DNA from: Pseudomonadota bacterium
GTDB taxonomy: Bacteria; Pseudomonadota; Gammaproteobacteria; Xanthomonadales; Rhodanobacteraceae
Direction: 5' to 3'
Assembly: GCA_021805685.1 (NCBI GenBank)
Contig: JAJZET010000105.1
Coordinates: 1-46,193 of the forward strand
Length of the DNA: 46,193 nucleotides
The first letter of the stretch is position 1; the number at the start of each line of letters is the position of its first letter. The notes below the pieces were generated by a model that made no database searches, was not told the origin of the DNA, and worked only from the letters and a program-made list of their open reading frames with translations. Below are positions 16,359-29,844 of this stretch, piece after piece. The position numbers were made by a program, and so were the translations under genes.

Positions 16359-17348
16359 ATGGTTGAGGGTCGTGAAAGCAAGTGGGCCGAGACCGGCCCG
16401 GCCTCTGCGCCGCGTATTTCCTATCGCCTGGACGCCGCCGCCGCCCTGTTGGCCGAGCCCGGCGCACTGGCCGTCTTCGGATTTGGCGTCCCGGGCACCG
16501 GCAGCGATCCACGCCTGCTGCACGTGCCGCTTGAAGCCTTCGAGGCGCCCACGCCCTGCGAGCTCTGGCAGGTGGATGGCCCGGTACGGCATGGCCGCCA
16601 CGGGGCGCTGCGCTGGTCGGCCGGTGGCGGCTGGCTGTTTGCCGCGCTGGAGCTCGACGAACGCGACCACGGCGGCCCTGCCGGCGCGGCCCGCGCCGCC
16701 TACACGCAGCTGCGTGACTTCGTCCGTAGCCGCGACGAACAGCAGGTGCTGCGTATCTGGAATTACCAGGGCGCGATCAACCAGGGCGAGGGCGACGCCG
16801 AACGCTACAAGCTGTTCTGCGACGGTCGCGCCGAGGGCTGCGGCGACTGGTTTGCCGACGGCTACCCGGCCGCCACCGCGATCGGCCACCACGGCGACCC
16901 GCACCTGCTGCAGGTGTACCTGCTCGCCAGCGCGCACGCCGGCACCGCCGTGGAGAATCCACGCCAGGTCAGCGCCTGGCGTTATCCGCGCCAGTACGGC
17001 CGCACCGCGCCCGGCTTCGCCCGTGCGATGCGCCTGCCCGCACAGGATGCGCTGGCGATCTCCGGCACCGCGGCTGTGGTCGGCCACGCCTCAGCCCACG
17101 AGGGTGATGCCGCGGCGCAACTCGGCGAGATCCTGGTCAACCTCGAGGCCCTGCTGGCCCGCGCCGGCATGCCCGCCGGTTTCGATACCCATGCACCGCT
17201 CAAGGCTTACGTGCGCCACGCCACCGACGCGCCACGCGTGCGCGAGCTGCTCAAGCAACGCCTGCCCGGCGTACCGGTGCTGCTGCTGCACGGCGACGTC
17301 TGCCGCAGCGAGCTGCTGGTGGAGCTGGACGGCTGGCGTTACGCCTAG
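16359..17348 (+). CDS. xanB2: XanB2-type chorismatase (3-/4-hydroxybenzoate synthase)
   Basis: The product of about 329 residues belongs to the chorismatase family (XanB2/FkbO/Hyg5), formerly annotated as pteridine-dependent deoxygenase-like. XanB2 converts chorismate to 3-hydroxybenzoate (xanthomonadin precursor) and 4-hydroxybenzoate (ubiquinone precursor). Conserved segments are [27 protein letters not shown] near 140 and the final [19 protein letters not shown]. The start is uncertain: ATG 16359 or ATG 16329, neither with a good ribosome-binding site. The gene is divergent from the ACP operon, and its TAG overlaps the stop of convergent glmU. Confidence 0.9.
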   Translation: MVEGRESKWAETGPASAPRISYRLDAAAALLAEPGALAVFGFGVPGTGSDPRLLHVPLEAFEAPTPCELWQVDGPVRHGRHGALRWSAGGGWLFAALELDERDHGGPAGAARAAYTQLRDFVRSRDEQQVLRIWNYQGAINQGEGDAERYKLFCDGRAEGCGDWFADGYPAATAIGHHGDPHLLQVYLLASAHAGTAVENPRQVSAWRYPRQYGRTAPGFARAMRLPAQDALAISGTAAVVGHASAHEGDAAAQLGEILVNLEALLARAGMPAGFDTHAPLKAYVRHATDAPRVRELLKQRLPGVPVLLLHGDVCRSELLVELDGWRYA

Positions 17349-18715
17349 ACTTTCCTGGTCGGACGCTTCCAGCCCGCCAGCGTGAGCTGCCGCCCCCGCG
17401 CCACCGTGAGCTCGCCCGCCGGCGCGTCCTTGGTGACGACCGAACCGGCGCCGATGGTGGCCTGCGCACCGATCGTCACCGGCGCCACCAGCGCGGCGTT
17501 GGAGCCGATGAAGGCACCGTCCTCGATGCGGGTGACGAACTTGTTCACGCCGTCGTAGTTGCAGGTGATGGTGCCGGCACCGACGTTGACGCCGCGTCCG
17601 ATCACGGTATCGCCGAGGTAGCTGAGGTGGTTGGCCTTGCTACCTTCGCCGATGCGGGTCTTCTTGGTCTCGACGAAGTTGCCCACGTGCACGCCGGCGT
17701 CGAGCTCGGTGCCGGGGCGTAGCCGTGCGAACGGCCCGATGGTGCAGGGGCCATGGGTGACCACGCCTTCCAGGTCGCAATGCGCCAGCACTACGGTGCC
17801 GGCGGCGAGTTGCACATCCTTGAGCCGAACGAACGGGCCGACGCGTACTTCGTCGCCAAGCTGCACCTCGCCTTCGAGGATCACGTCGATATCCAGCTCC
17901 ACGTCGCGGCCATGGCTCACTTCGCCGCGCACGTCGATGCGCGCGGGATCGGCCAGGCGCACGCCGGCCAGCATCAATGCCTGCGCCGCGCGGCTCCGGT
18001 ACTCGGCTTCCAGGCCGGCGAGTTGCAGCGCATCGTTGGCACCCGCCGCTTCCACCGGGTCGGGGCATTCGACGCCCAGCGCCGGGCGGCCTTCTTCGTT
18101 CGCCATGCCGAAGATATCGGTGAGGTAGTACTCGCCCTGTGCGTTGTCGCAGTCGAGGCCGGCCAGCCAGACGCGCAAGGCGGCCGCGGGCGCGGCGAGG
18201 ATGCCGGTGTTGACCACGTCGATGGCGCGCTGCTCGTCGGTGGCGTCCTTTTCCTCGATCACGCTGCGCACGCGGCCGTTACCGTCGCGCAGCACACGGC
18301 CGTAGCCACGCGGATCGGCAACACGGATTGCCAGCAGGCCAAAGCCGCCTTCCACCTGCGTGAGCATGCGCAAGGTGTCGGCACGGATCAGCGGCACGTC
18401 GCCATAGAGCACCAGCACCTGCGCCGCGTCGGGCACCTCGGGCAGTGCCTGCTCCACCGCATGGCCGGTGCCAAGGCGCTCGGCCTGCAGTACCCAGTGC
18501 AGGTCCTTGTCGCCTGCGAAGGCGGCCTGCACCTGCTCGCCGCCGTGGCCGTACACCACGTGGATCGCGGTCGGCTGCAGGGCGCGCGCGGCGGCCAGCA
18601 CGTGGGCCAGCAACGGTCGCCCGGCAAGCGGCATCAGCACCTTGGGGCGCGTGGACTTCATCCGCGTGCCGGCGCCGGCCGCGAGGACGATGACGTGGAG
18701 CGGAGCCTGGTTCAT
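17345..18715 (-). CDS. glmU: Bifunctional UDP-N-acetylglucosamine pyrophosphorylase / glucosamine-1-phosphate N-acetyltransferase
   Basis: The 456-residue enzyme acetylates glucosamine-1-phosphate and couples it to UTP, giving UDP-GlcNAc for peptidoglycan and lipopolysaccharide. The N-terminal nucleotidyltransferase motif [17 protein letters not shown] is at 11-27. The C-terminal left-handed beta helix hexapeptides ([33 protein letters not shown]) carry the acetyltransferase site. Length and motifs are complete. In many proteobacteria glmU follows the atp operon, as here with one lipoprotein gene between. It converges on xanB2, the two TAG stops overlapping in the sequence CTAG. Confidence 0.97.
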   Translation of the reverse strand: MNQAPLHVIVLAAGAGTRMKSTRPKVLMPLAGRPLLAHVLAAARALQPTAIHVVYGHGGEQVQAAFAGDKDLHWVLQAERLGTGHAVEQALPEVPDAAQVLVLYGDVPLIRADTLRMLTQVEGGFGLLAIRVADPRGYGRVLRDGNGRVRSVIEEKDATDEQRAIDVVNTGILAAPAAALRVWLAGLDCDNAQGEYYLTDIFGMANEEGRPALGVECPDPVEAAGANDALQLAGLEAEYRSRAAQALMLAGVRLADPARIDVRGEVSHGRDVELDIDVILEGEVQLGDEVRVGPFVRLKDVQLAAGTVVLAHCDLEGVVTHGPCTIGPFARLRPGTELDAGVHVGNFVETKKTRIGEGSKANHLSYLGDTVIGRGVNVGAGTITCNYDGVNKFVTRIEDGAFIGSNAALVAPVTIGAQATIGAGSVVTKDAPAGELTVARGRQLTLAGWKRPTRKV

Positions 18716-18809
18716 GCGTGTCGCCTCAAGGTGGCCTGGCCGGAAAGTCTATCAGCCGGCTCGTGGCTGACTGCGGCCTGTCGCGTGGTCGCGGACTGGC
18801 CGTGCAAGC

Positions 18810-19346
18810 TCAATGGGCTGGCGGAACAGAGGACACCGTCGCCCTGCCCACATGGCATTCGAAGCGGAACGCGTAGACCAGGCTGAACGGCTTGGTATCG
18901 CTGCCCACCGCGTGGGTGTTGCCGTCCGCGTCCGCGGCCCAGTGGCTGATCTGTAACGGAGCGAACTGCCACTGCATCACCGCCGCGCGTACCGCGTCGA
19001 AGAACGCAGGCGGGATGGGCGCGGCCGGGTCGCCCGCCACCGGATAGTGCCGCACGTCACTCGCCCTGCCCGTCGTGCCCACGATGACCTGCACCTGCAC
19101 GGCCACGACCGGCAGGCAGGCCGCAAGCTGCGTCGACGGATAGGCTGGCAACACGCGCTGAATCGTCCCGCCACCCGTTGCGACATCGCCCAGCGCGAGC
19201 TGGTAGCGCGCTATCTGGCCATCGTCGACCAAGTGGTAGCTCGTCGAACCCTCGTTGGGTGCCTTGGCGAGTGGCTTCACGACGGTGGCGCAACCCGCCA
19301 TTCCCAGCGCGAACAGGCCCGCAAGCAGCGACTTCATGCGCGTCAT
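18810..19346 (-). CDS. Lipoprotein with TonB-C-like domain, unknown function
   Basis: The 178-residue protein has a lipoprotein signal (MTRMKSLLAGLFALGMAGC, Cys19). The mature part includes VVAVQVQVIVGTTGRASDVRHYPVAGD and FFDAVRAAVMQWQFAP, the pattern of the TonB C-terminal/energy-transducer-like fold also found in stand-alone periplasmic proteins. Its function is unknown. ATG 19346 is chosen over the ATG 9 bases later because GGAA lies at a workable distance; the open frame upstream is not homologous. It lies between the atp operon terminator and glmU on the same strand. Confidence 0.8.
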   Translation of the reverse strand: MTRMKSLLAGLFALGMAGCATVVKPLAKAPNEGSTSYHLVDDGQIARYQLALGDVATGGGTIQRVLPAYPSTQLAACLPVVAVQVQVIVGTTGRASDVRHYPVAGDPAAPIPPAFFDAVRAAVMQWQFAPLQISHWAADADGNTHAVGSDTKPFSLVYAFRFECHVGRATVSSVPPAH

Positions 19347-19442
19347 CACGATGCATTTCCATGCAGTGGCTGCGAGCGACGCTATCAGACTACACTTGTA
19401 ATTTAAAGTGCTTCCCAACGCGCCGTGATGGCAGCCGAACAC

Positions 19443-19468
19443 AAAAAAAGCCGGCGTGAGCCGGCGTT
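19443..19468 (-). terminator. Rho-independent terminator of the atp operon
   Basis: On the reverse strand GCCGGC-TCAC-GCCGGC is followed by seven T residues, about 105 bases past the atpC stop. The stem with its T-run is a textbook intrinsic terminator and separates the ATP synthase operon from the lipoprotein gene. Confidence 0.88.
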
Positions 19469-19572
19469 CTTTGCTACACGGAGTCTATCGAAGCGACCGC
19501 TTCATCCCTGAGTGCAGCGATGGATGGCCGCTTTTTGACTTTAGCTCTGCGCTCAAGGATGAGCGCACACCT

Positions 19573-19998
19573 TCAATGCTTGAGGTTCTTGCGCAGGCGC
19601 TCCAGCGCCTGCAGCTGGGCGATTGCCTGGGCCAGCTTGGCCTGCGCCTCGGCCACTTCCAGCGCCTCGGTACGGTTGGCCAGCGCGTCCTCGGCCTCCT
19701 TCTTGGCGCGCTGCGCGGCGGCCTCGTCGAGATCGGCGGCGCGGATCGCGGTATCCGTCAGCACGGTGACCACCTGCGGCTGTACCTCGAGGATGCCGCC
19801 GGACACATAGAACTGCTGGCGCTCGCCCGAGGCCAGCACCACGTCGACGTGGCCCGGCTTGAGGCGGGTGATCAACGGCGCGTGGCGTGGCGTGATGCCC
19901 AGCTCGCCCAGTTCGCCGGTGGCGACGAGCATCGTGGCCTCGCCGGAGAAGATCTCGGCTTCGGCGCTGACAATGTCGACACGAAGGGTATGGGTCAT
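19573..19998 (-). CDS. atpC: ATP synthase F1 epsilon subunit
   Basis: The 141-residue epsilon subunit is part of the F1 central stalk and inhibits ATP hydrolysis. The N-terminal beta-sandwich shows [23 protein letters not shown] at about 27-49. The C-terminal helical hairpin ([17 protein letters not shown]...) is complete. It is the last gene of the operon, 53 bases after atpD, and is followed by an intrinsic terminator. Confidence 0.96.
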   Translation of the reverse strand: MTHTLRVDIVSAEAEIFSGEATMLVATGELGELGITPRHAPLITRLKPGHVDVVLASGERQQFYVSGGILEVQPQVVTVLTDTAIRAADLDEAAAQRAKKEAEDALANRTEALEVAEAQAKLAQAIAQLQALERLRKNLKH

Positions 19999-20051
19999 GA
20001 CTCAGTTTCCGATGGCGTGGGGCGTGGCAGGCGCGATGGCCCGCCCGGATC

Positions 20052-21506
<1,455 letters not shown>

Positions 21507-21567
21507 TTAAGTGTCTGTTGCGGCGCCGCTGCGCGTCGCCAGAATGCTTTTCTGAGAGCTGCTCCGG

Positions 21568-22485
21568 TTAGACCGCAGCGGCTCCTCCGACGATCTCGCT
21601 GATTTCCTGCGTGATCGCTGCCTGGCGGGTCTTGTTGTAGACCAGCGTCAGCGTGTCGATCACCTTGTTCGCGTTGTCCGAGGCGCTCTTCATCGCAACC
21701 ATGCGTGCGGCGTGCTCGCTGGCGAGGTTCTCCAGCACGCCCTGGTACACCACCGACTCGATGTAGCGGCCCAGCACATGCTCCAGCACGGTCTGCGCGT
21801 CGGGCTCGTAGATGTAGTCCCAGTCGTGGGTCTGCTCCAGCTTGATGCCCGCGTACGCGGAGTCGCCGGCTGCCTGATGCGCCTCCATCTCCGCGGCGAC
21901 CAGCGGCAGCGGCAGCAGCGCGTCGATGGTCGGTTTCTGTGTCATGGTGTTGACGAAGTCGTTGTAGGCCAGGAACACGCGGTCCAGCGCATTGGCGCTG
22001 TAGGCGTCCAGCACCACCTTGATCACGCCGATCAGCTGCTCCAGCTTCGGGCGCTCACCCAGGTGGGTGACGCTGCCGGTGAGGTTCACGCCCTTGATGC
22101 GGCGGAAAAACTGAAGCGCCTTCTGGCCGATCGCCACCACGTCGACCTGCACGCCCTTGTCCTGCCACTCGCGGATCGCAGGCAACAGGCGGCGGAACAT
22201 GTTGGAGTTCAGGCCGCCGCACAGGCCACGGTCGGTGGACACCACGATGTAGGCCACGCGCGCCACGTTCTCGCGCTCGACCAGGAACGGATGGTTGAAA
22301 TCCGTGCTGGCCTGGGCCACGTGCGCGATCACCTTGCGCATCGAGCGCGCATAGGGGCGCGAGGCCTTCATCAGATCCTGCGCCTTGCGGATCTTCGAGG
22401 CCGAGACCATTTCGAGCGCGCGCGTCACCTTGCGCATGTTCTGCGTGCTCTTGATCTTGGTTTTGATTTCGCGTCCGCTAGCCAC
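21568..22485 (-). CDS. atpG: ATP synthase F1 gamma subunit
   Basis: The 305-residue gamma subunit is the rotor shaft of F1. Both coiled-coil termini are present: the N-terminal [20 protein letters not shown] and the C-terminal signature [12 protein letters not shown]. It is about 18 residues longer than the E. coli protein, with the extra length in the middle (around [21 protein letters not shown]). Position between atpA and atpD is standard. Confidence 0.97.
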   Translation of the reverse strand: MASGREIKTKIKSTQNMRKVTRALEMVSASKIRKAQDLMKASRPYARSMRKVIAHVAQASTDFNHPFLVERENVARVAYIVVSTDRGLCGGLNSNMFRRLLPAIREWQDKGVQVDVVAIGQKALQFFRRIKGVNLTGSVTHLGERPKLEQLIGVIKVVLDAYSANALDRVFLAYNDFVNTMTQKPTIDALLPLPLVAAEMEAHQAAGDSAYAGIKLEQTHDWDYIYEPDAQTVLEHVLGRYIESVVYQGVLENLASEHAARMVAMKSASDNANKVIDTLTLVYNKTRQAAITQEISEIVGGAAAV

Positions 22486-22547
22486 GTCTGCCTCAACCTG
22501 TCGGGTCTGTGCAATGCCGGTTCACGACCGGCGCGCCGTTCCGGGGA

Positions 22548-24098
<1,551 letters not shown>

Positions 24099-24137
24099 GG
24101 GTCGATATCCTGAAATTTGAAAGCCTTTTTTAAGAGT

Positions 24138-24155
24138 CCAGCCGTGGATGGCTGG
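24138..24155. other. Intercistronic hairpin between atpH and atpA
   Basis: CCAGCC and GGCTGG pair around a 6-base loop inside the 135-base atpH-atpA gap. It could be an mRNA processing or translational-level element that tunes subunit ratios; there is no T-run on the reverse strand immediately after the stem. Confidence 0.35.
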
Positions 24156-24233
24156 CTTTTGCTCTTTTGCGAAAAGGACTTCGCATGAAACCGGGTTGGG
24201 GTCTGCTTCCCGCGGCACGCGTACCGCGTGGAA

Positions 24234-24764
24234 TCAATTCAAAGCACTGGCAAGGCGCTCCAGGCGCCCACGCGCGGAACCGTCGATCACCTCGCTGCCG
24301 GTATCGACCACCACGCCAGCCAACAGCGAGGGATCGACCGATGCCTCTAGTTCGATCTCGCGCTTGAAACGGCGCTTCAGCGACACCTTGAGCTGTTCGG
24401 CCTGCGCGGCATCCAGTGCGATCGCACTGGTCACCTTGACCAGCAGCTGCGACTCGGACTCGCGGCGGTACTGCTCGTACAGCGCCGCCACTTCCGGCAG
24501 CAGCGCCATGCGGCCGTTCTCGGCCATCTCGCCCAGGAACTGCGCGAACGGCGCATCGGCCGCCATGCCCTCGGGCAGATGCAGTGCCACCAGCTGGGCC
24601 GGCAGCACGCGCGGGTCACCGCCGAGCACCGCCACGCGTGCGTCCTGCGCCACCGCCGCGGCGAACGCCAGCGCCTGCGACCAGGCCGACAGCGCGCCGT
24701 GGGCATGGGCCAGTTCGAAAGCCGCGCGAGCGTAGGGACGGGCGAGGGTGATTGCCTGGGCCAT
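24234..24764 (-). CDS. atpH: ATP synthase F1 delta subunit
   Basis: The 176-residue delta subunit joins the peripheral stalk to the top of F1. It starts MAQAITLARPYARAAFELA, the typical helical N-terminal domain, and has the C-terminal signature VDPSLLAGVVVDTGSEVIDGS. It begins 3 bases after the atpF stop, which implies translational coupling. Confidence 0.96.
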   Translation of the reverse strand: MAQAITLARPYARAAFELAHAHGALSAWSQALAFAAAVAQDARVAVLGGDPRVLPAQLVALHLPEGMAADAPFAQFLGEMAENGRMALLPEVAALYEQYRRESESQLLVKVTSAIALDAAQAEQLKVSLKRRFKREIELEASVDPSLLAGVVVDTGSEVIDGSARGRLERLASALN

Positions 24765-24767
24765 GGA

Positions 24768-25238
24768 TCAGACCTCGGCGGCGAGCTGGTCGAGCAACGC
24801 CTTGTGCGTGGAGGCGTCCACCTCGCGCTGCACGATCTTGGAGGCACCCTGCACGGCCAGCGCACCCACGCGCTCGCGCAGCTGCTCGCGCGCCTGCTGC
24901 GCCATCGCGGCGATGTCATCCTGTGCCACCGCCTTCAGTCGATTGATCTCGACGATGGCGTCGGCGCGGGCCTTGTCGAGGATGCCGTTGGCCTGCTGCT
25001 GCGCCTTGTCGATGATCTCCGACGCCTGCTGGCGCGCCTTGCGGATCTCGTCCGCCACCTTGGCGTCGGCATCCTTCAGCTCGGCGTGCGCGCGCTCGGC
25101 GGCGCTGAGGCCCTCGGCGATCTTGACCTGCCGCTCCTCAATGGCCTTGGTAAGGTGCGGCCAGATGAACTGGACGCAGAACCAGATGAGGATGGCGAAA
25201 GCAATCATTTCGCCAATCAGGGTCGCGTTGAAATCCAT
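24768..25238 (-). CDS. atpF: ATP synthase F0 b subunit
   Basis: The 156-residue b subunit forms the peripheral stalk. One N-terminal membrane helix (about residues 5-25, IGEMIAFAILIWFCVQFIWP) is followed by a long charged coiled coil rich in Ala, Lys, Glu and Gln. The length equals that of the E. coli subunit. Confidence 0.96.
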   Translation of the reverse strand: MDFNATLIGEMIAFAILIWFCVQFIWPHLTKAIEERQVKIAEGLSAAERAHAELKDADAKVADEIRKARQQASEIIDKAQQQANGILDKARADAIVEINRLKAVAQDDIAAMAQQAREQLRERVGALAVQGASKIVQREVDASTHKALLDQLAAEV

Positions 25239-25331
25239 CGCTGCGTTACCTGTAAATACGTAATGAAACCGGTGCGGACCCGCTCAGGCCCGCACCGAAG
25301 GAACGGCGGCGCCCGGCGCCGCCGAGGATGT

Positions 25332-26489
<1,158 letters not shown>

Positions 26490-26858
26490 TCAACCCTTGA
26501 ATCTGAACGCCATCAGATGAACCGCGTAAGCAGACGCCAGCCCCGTCACGGCGGCCAGCGGCGGCAACTTGTACTTGAACAGGATCACACCCAGCCCACC
26601 CACGACCACGGCCCATTTCAGCAGCAGGCCGAGCAGCAGGCGGGCGAACGCCGCCGCACCGCCGACCAGTCGCCCGAGAGCCTGCACGGACATCAGCGCG
26701 GTACCCAGCGCCACCGTGAGCCCTCCGGCCACCGCCGACACGGCGTCCCGATGCCCCCTGGCCACCAGGAATACCGCGCCGACCATCGCCGCCACCGCAA
26801 GTTGCAGCAGGACGATGCGCAGCGCGAGCCGCCGACCGGTATCGAGACTGTTGAGCAC
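26490..26858 (-). CDS. atpI: ATP synthase subunit I (assembly factor)
   Basis: The 122-residue protein has four hydrophobic segments (for example IVLLQLAVAAMVGAVFLVA and AVVVGGLGVILF) and opens the atp operon, the place of atpI, which helps assemble the c ring. I use the GTG at 26856-26858 (VLNSLDTGRRLALR), 5 bases after GAGAGG, rather than the GTG 15 bases upstream, which would put the ribosome-binding site inside the coding region. Confidence 0.87.
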   Translation of the reverse strand: MLNSLDTGRRLALRIVLLQLAVAAMVGAVFLVARGHRDAVSAVAGGLTVALGTALMSVQALGRLVGGAAAFARLLLGLLLKWAVVVGGLGVILFKYKLPPLAAVTGLASAYAVHLMAFRFKG

Positions 26859-26918
26859 GTAACCTCTCCGCACCGGCTCTCACCGATACCAGCCACGAAC
26901 GCGATTGCAATCCGCAAA

Positions 26919-26948
26919 AGTATATCAGTGCCTCGCTTGCAGCGACAA
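26919..26948 (-). promoter_or_regulatory. Sigma-70 promoter of the atp operon
   Basis: On the reverse strand TTGTCG (26943-26948) and TATACT (26919-26924) are 18 bases apart and lie about 60 bases upstream of atpI. Only this gap in the operon has both boxes at good spacing. Confidence 0.6.
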
Positions 26949-27023
26949 GCTGTACACCCCGCGGCAACTTGCCTCCTAGCCAGCCGGCAGGAAGCCGGCA
27001 ACGGCTGATTCCGCACAAGAAAA

Positions 27024-27050
27024 GGGCCGGACTTGGGGAGAGTCCGGCCC
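27024..27050 (-). terminator. Rho-independent terminator of the phasin gene
   Basis: A perfect 10-bp stem (GGGCCGGACT at 27024-27033 with 27041-27050) is followed on the reverse strand by TTTTCTT. It lies 60 bases past the phasin stop and insulates the atp promoter. Confidence 0.88.
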
Positions 27051-27109
27051 AGGCTGCCGGGCGGAGGGGAGGCTCCGGCAGATGCTGCTTGGGGTGATGC
27101 GGTGAAGGC

Positions 27110-27490
27110 CTACTTGGCAGCCTTCTTGGCCGCCGGCGCGGCGACCGCGTCATTGGCGGCCTGACGCTGCTCCTGCGCAAGCGCCTGCAGCGACTCCGCT
27201 GTCTTCTGCGCCACGGCGATGATTTCCTGCGAAACCGCCACGGCACGCTCGGCCTGCTCACGACCCAGGGTCGCGCCCTTTTCCCACAAGCCGCGCAGCG
27301 CGTCGAGGTCGCGGGTCTCCAGCGCCTCGGTCACGAACGTCGCGGAATCACGGGTCTGCTGCTCGAACGCCTTGAGCTGCAGCGTGGCCACGGTCTCCAG
27401 GCCCTTCAGTGCCAGCGCCTGCGCCTTGAACGCGCTCTCGGCGGCCTGCTTGGTGTAAGCGAAAAACGGGTTGTTGAACTGCTGCGTCAT
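27110..27490 (-). CDS. Phasin family protein
   Basis: The 126-residue all-helical protein (FFAYTKQAAESAFKAQALALKGLET...) matches the phasin family, which coats polyhydroxyalkanoate granules or acts as a helical chaperone-like protein. Amphipathic heptads run through residues 10-110, and the tail is Ala/Lys-rich (AAPAAKKAAK). No PHA synthase is in the window, so a granule role cannot be checked. It has its own promoter and terminator. Confidence 0.87.
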   Translation of the reverse strand: MTQQFNNPFFAYTKQAAESAFKAQALALKGLETVATLQLKAFEQQTRDSATFVTEALETRDLDALRGLWEKGATLGREQAERAVAVSQEIIAVAQKTAESLQALAQEQRQAANDAVAAPAAKKAAK

Positions 27491-27529
27491 GTGCGTGCCC
27501 TCGATAGGGGTGTGCGGGTAGTGGAGAGC

Positions 27530-27558
27530 ACTCTAGCAAGCTTTTTTGTGCAATGCAA
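27530..27558 (-). promoter_or_regulatory. Sigma-70 promoter of the phasin gene
   Basis: On the reverse strand TTGCAT (27553-27558) and TAGAGT (27530-27535) are exactly 17 bases apart, preceded by an AT-rich ATATATT stretch, 40 bases upstream of the start codon. Confidence 0.65.
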
Positions 27559-27677
27559 TATATTTTTCTTCTCTCGACCAGACCACTCGCAAAATAGTCA
27601 GGAAAGGCAGCTGGTTGCAGCACCGCGGTCCGCGTCGCAGCGCGTCAACCCGCCCCGACCGCAGCGCCGAGGTGACC

Positions 27678-28721
27678 TCACTCGTGTGCGGGCTTCTCCT
27701 GGTGCCCACCAAATGCGTGGCGCATCGCCGACATCACCTGGTTGGCGAATTCGTCGTTGCCGCGCGAACTGAAACGACCAAACAGCGCCGCCGTGAGCAC
27801 CGGGGCAGGCACACCTTCCTCGATGGCAGCCAAGGCCGTCCAACGCCCCTCGCCGGAATCGGAAACCCGCCCCGCGTAGTGCGCCAAGCTGGGATCCCTG
27901 CCCATCTCGATCGCCGTAAGGTCAAGCAGCCAGGAACCGACCACACTACCGCGACGCCACAGCTCCACCACCTCACCCAGCGGGAAGTCGTATTGATACC
28001 GCTCGGGATGCTCCAGCGGCGTGGTCTCGGCGTCGATCACCTGCGCCTGCTTACCCACGTTCGCGCCGTGCAGGATGTTGAGGCCTTCGGCATAGGCCGC
28101 CATCAAGCCGTACTCGATGCCGTTGTGCACCATCTTCACGAAGTGCCCGGCGCCGTTCGGGCCGCAGTAGAGATAGCCCTGCTCCGCCGGCGTGGGATCA
28201 CCTTCGCGGCCCGGTGAACGCGGCGCAGCGGCCACGCCCGGCGCCAGTGCGGCGAACGCGGGTTCAAGATGTCGGTAAGCCGCCTCGGGGCCACCGATCA
28301 TCTGACAGTACCCGCGCTCGCGACCCCACACCCCGCCACTCACTCCGACATCCACGTACTGAATGCCTTTCTCGCCCAGCGTCTTGGCACGACGCAGGTC
28401 TTCCACGTAATGCGAGTTGCCGCCATCAATCACCATGTCACCCGGCCCGAGCAGGGGTACCAGGGTGTCGAGCACCTTATCCACCGCGGCCGTTGGCAAC
28501 ATCAGCCAGACCGCGCGCGGACCGGCCAGCTTCCCCACCAGCGCCGCCAGCGAGTCGGCCGGCTGCGCACCCGCCTCGGCGGCGGCGGCGCGCGCATCGG
28601 CGTTGGTGTCGAAAGCCACGCAATCGATGCCAGCCGCCTGCATGCGGCCCACCATGTTGAGGCCCATGCGTCCCAGGCCGACGAAGCCCAGCTGCAGCCT
28701 ACCCTTTGCATCGGTTGTCAT
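27678..28721 (-). CDS. gnd: 6-phosphogluconate dehydrogenase, short (GntZ/YqeC) type
   Basis: The 347-residue enzyme oxidises and decarboxylates 6-phosphogluconate to ribulose 5-phosphate. The Rossmann motif GFVGLGRMG is at 12-20, the MVIDGGNSHY segment near 95, and the catalytic Lys in GAGHFVKMVHNGIEYG near 195. It is the short form (about 330 residues), often NAD-preferring, rather than the 468-residue dimeric type. It includes a small insertion (APRSPGREGDPTPAEQGY) before the catalytic segment. Confidence 0.93.
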   Translation of the reverse strand: MTTDAKGRLQLGFVGLGRMGLNMVGRMQAAGIDCVAFDTNADARAAAAEAGAQPADSLAALVGKLAGPRAVWLMLPTAAVDKVLDTLVPLLGPGDMVIDGGNSHYVEDLRRAKTLGEKGIQYVDVGVSGGVWGRERGYCQMIGGPEAAYRHLEPAFAALAPGVAAAPRSPGREGDPTPAEQGYLYCGPNGAGHFVKMVHNGIEYGLMAAYAEGLNILHGANVGKQAQVIDAETTPLEHPERYQYDFPLGEVVELWRRGSVVGSWLLDLTAIEMGRDPSLAHYAGRVSDSGEGRWTALAAIEEGVPAPVLTAALFGRFSSRGNDEFANQVMSAMRHAFGGHQEKPAHE

Positions 28722-28817
28722 GCTTGCGCCTCATCGATCAAAAGTTGGCATTCAATCGCAGACAGGCCAGCCGTGCCAGCCGTCGCGTCGCCGCGCACCG
28801 GTCATGCCAGCACGCCG

Positions 28818-29174
28818 TCACTCGCCACGGTAGCTGCACCCCGAGGTGCAGGTCTCGTGTATCACGACCTCGGACAGCAGCGGCAACGCCGGCTTCAGGC
28901 GCTCCCATATCCACACGGCTAGGCGTTCACTGGTCGGATTTTCCAGACCGGGTATGTCGTTGAGGTAGTGGTGGTCGAGCTGGTCGTAGAGCGGCTGGAA
29001 CGCCGCCTTGACGTCGGCGAAGTCCATCACCCAGCCGCTGTCTGCACCGACCTCGCCGCTGAGGTGGATTTCCACGCGGAAGGAATGCCCATGCAGGCGC
29101 GCACACTTGTGCCCGGCAGGCACGCTGGGCAGGCGGTGAGCCGCTTCAATCTGGAAAACCTTGAAAATGCGCAT
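28818..29174 (-). CDS. queD: 6-carboxy-5,6,7,8-tetrahydropterin synthase
   Basis: The 118-residue enzyme converts dihydroneopterin triphosphate to 6-carboxytetrahydropterin in queuosine (7-deazaguanine) synthesis. The zinc-binding histidines are in AAHRLP and ARLHGHSF, the catalytic Cys in GHKCARLHG, and DHHYLND is present. The frame is open upstream to 29324, but ATG 29172-29174 ([13 protein letters not shown]) follows GGAG by 8 bases and matches the family start. Confidence 0.95.
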   Translation of the reverse strand: MRIFKVFQIEAAHRLPSVPAGHKCARLHGHSFRVEIHLSGEVGADSGWVMDFADVKAAFQPLYDQLDHHYLNDIPGLENPTSERLAVWIWERLKPALPLLSEVVIHETCTSGCSYRGE

Positions 29175-29844
29175 GCGTTGGCTCCGGCGGTCCGTCGGCC
29201 GCGGATCGCACGGGCGCGGGATGGAGCGCATGGTGGCTGGGGATGGAAGCGGTGCGCTGCGCCAACTTGGCCCCTTGCAGAGCGCGTGCTGAGGCGGCGA
29301 CAGCCCATTGTAGCAAACCGCCAAAGCAAACCATCCGCCGGTGCTTGCTAGTCCGGTAGACCCGCATCACCCGCGGAGCTGGCCTCCGATGGCGGCCACA
29401 CTGCGATCCTCGTCAACGCACGGGGTGATCTCGGCCTGGTGCTGGACGATCGCCAGGCAAACATTCATCGCTTACCCGCACGGCGGGCCGGCTGGCGACG
29501 ATCAGCTGGGGTCACGCAGGAACGGGCCGGCGATTCTCCCGACGCCACCTGCCGCGCCGTGACTCATGGGGCGGCATGACCTCGCCTTCCGGAGGGCCGT
29601 GCCCGTCGCACCTGGAAATCGACGTGCCGAGACACGACCCCATCCGCCAACGGCCATCAAGGCGGACGAACTGGGTTGCCGCACTGAACGCTCCCGTCCG
29701 GGACGGACGGCGGCAACGATTTGGCCGCACGAAACCCACCGCGCGACCACGCGCCCTTGTCCGGGGAGGACGCTGAAGCGGGAGGGTTGCGCAATCGAGC
29801 GCTTGTGGTGAGTTGATGACGATCCGTAGAACGGGAAGCTCGCC
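29175..29844. other. Gene-poor interval of 670 bases
   Basis: A TACAAT on the reverse strand (29307-29312) may be the -10 element of queD. Beyond it, open frames on both strands are Arg/Pro-rich and lack believable starts. I see no RNA gene or repeat. The interval marks the change from conserved core genes to accessory genes. Confidence 0.45.
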
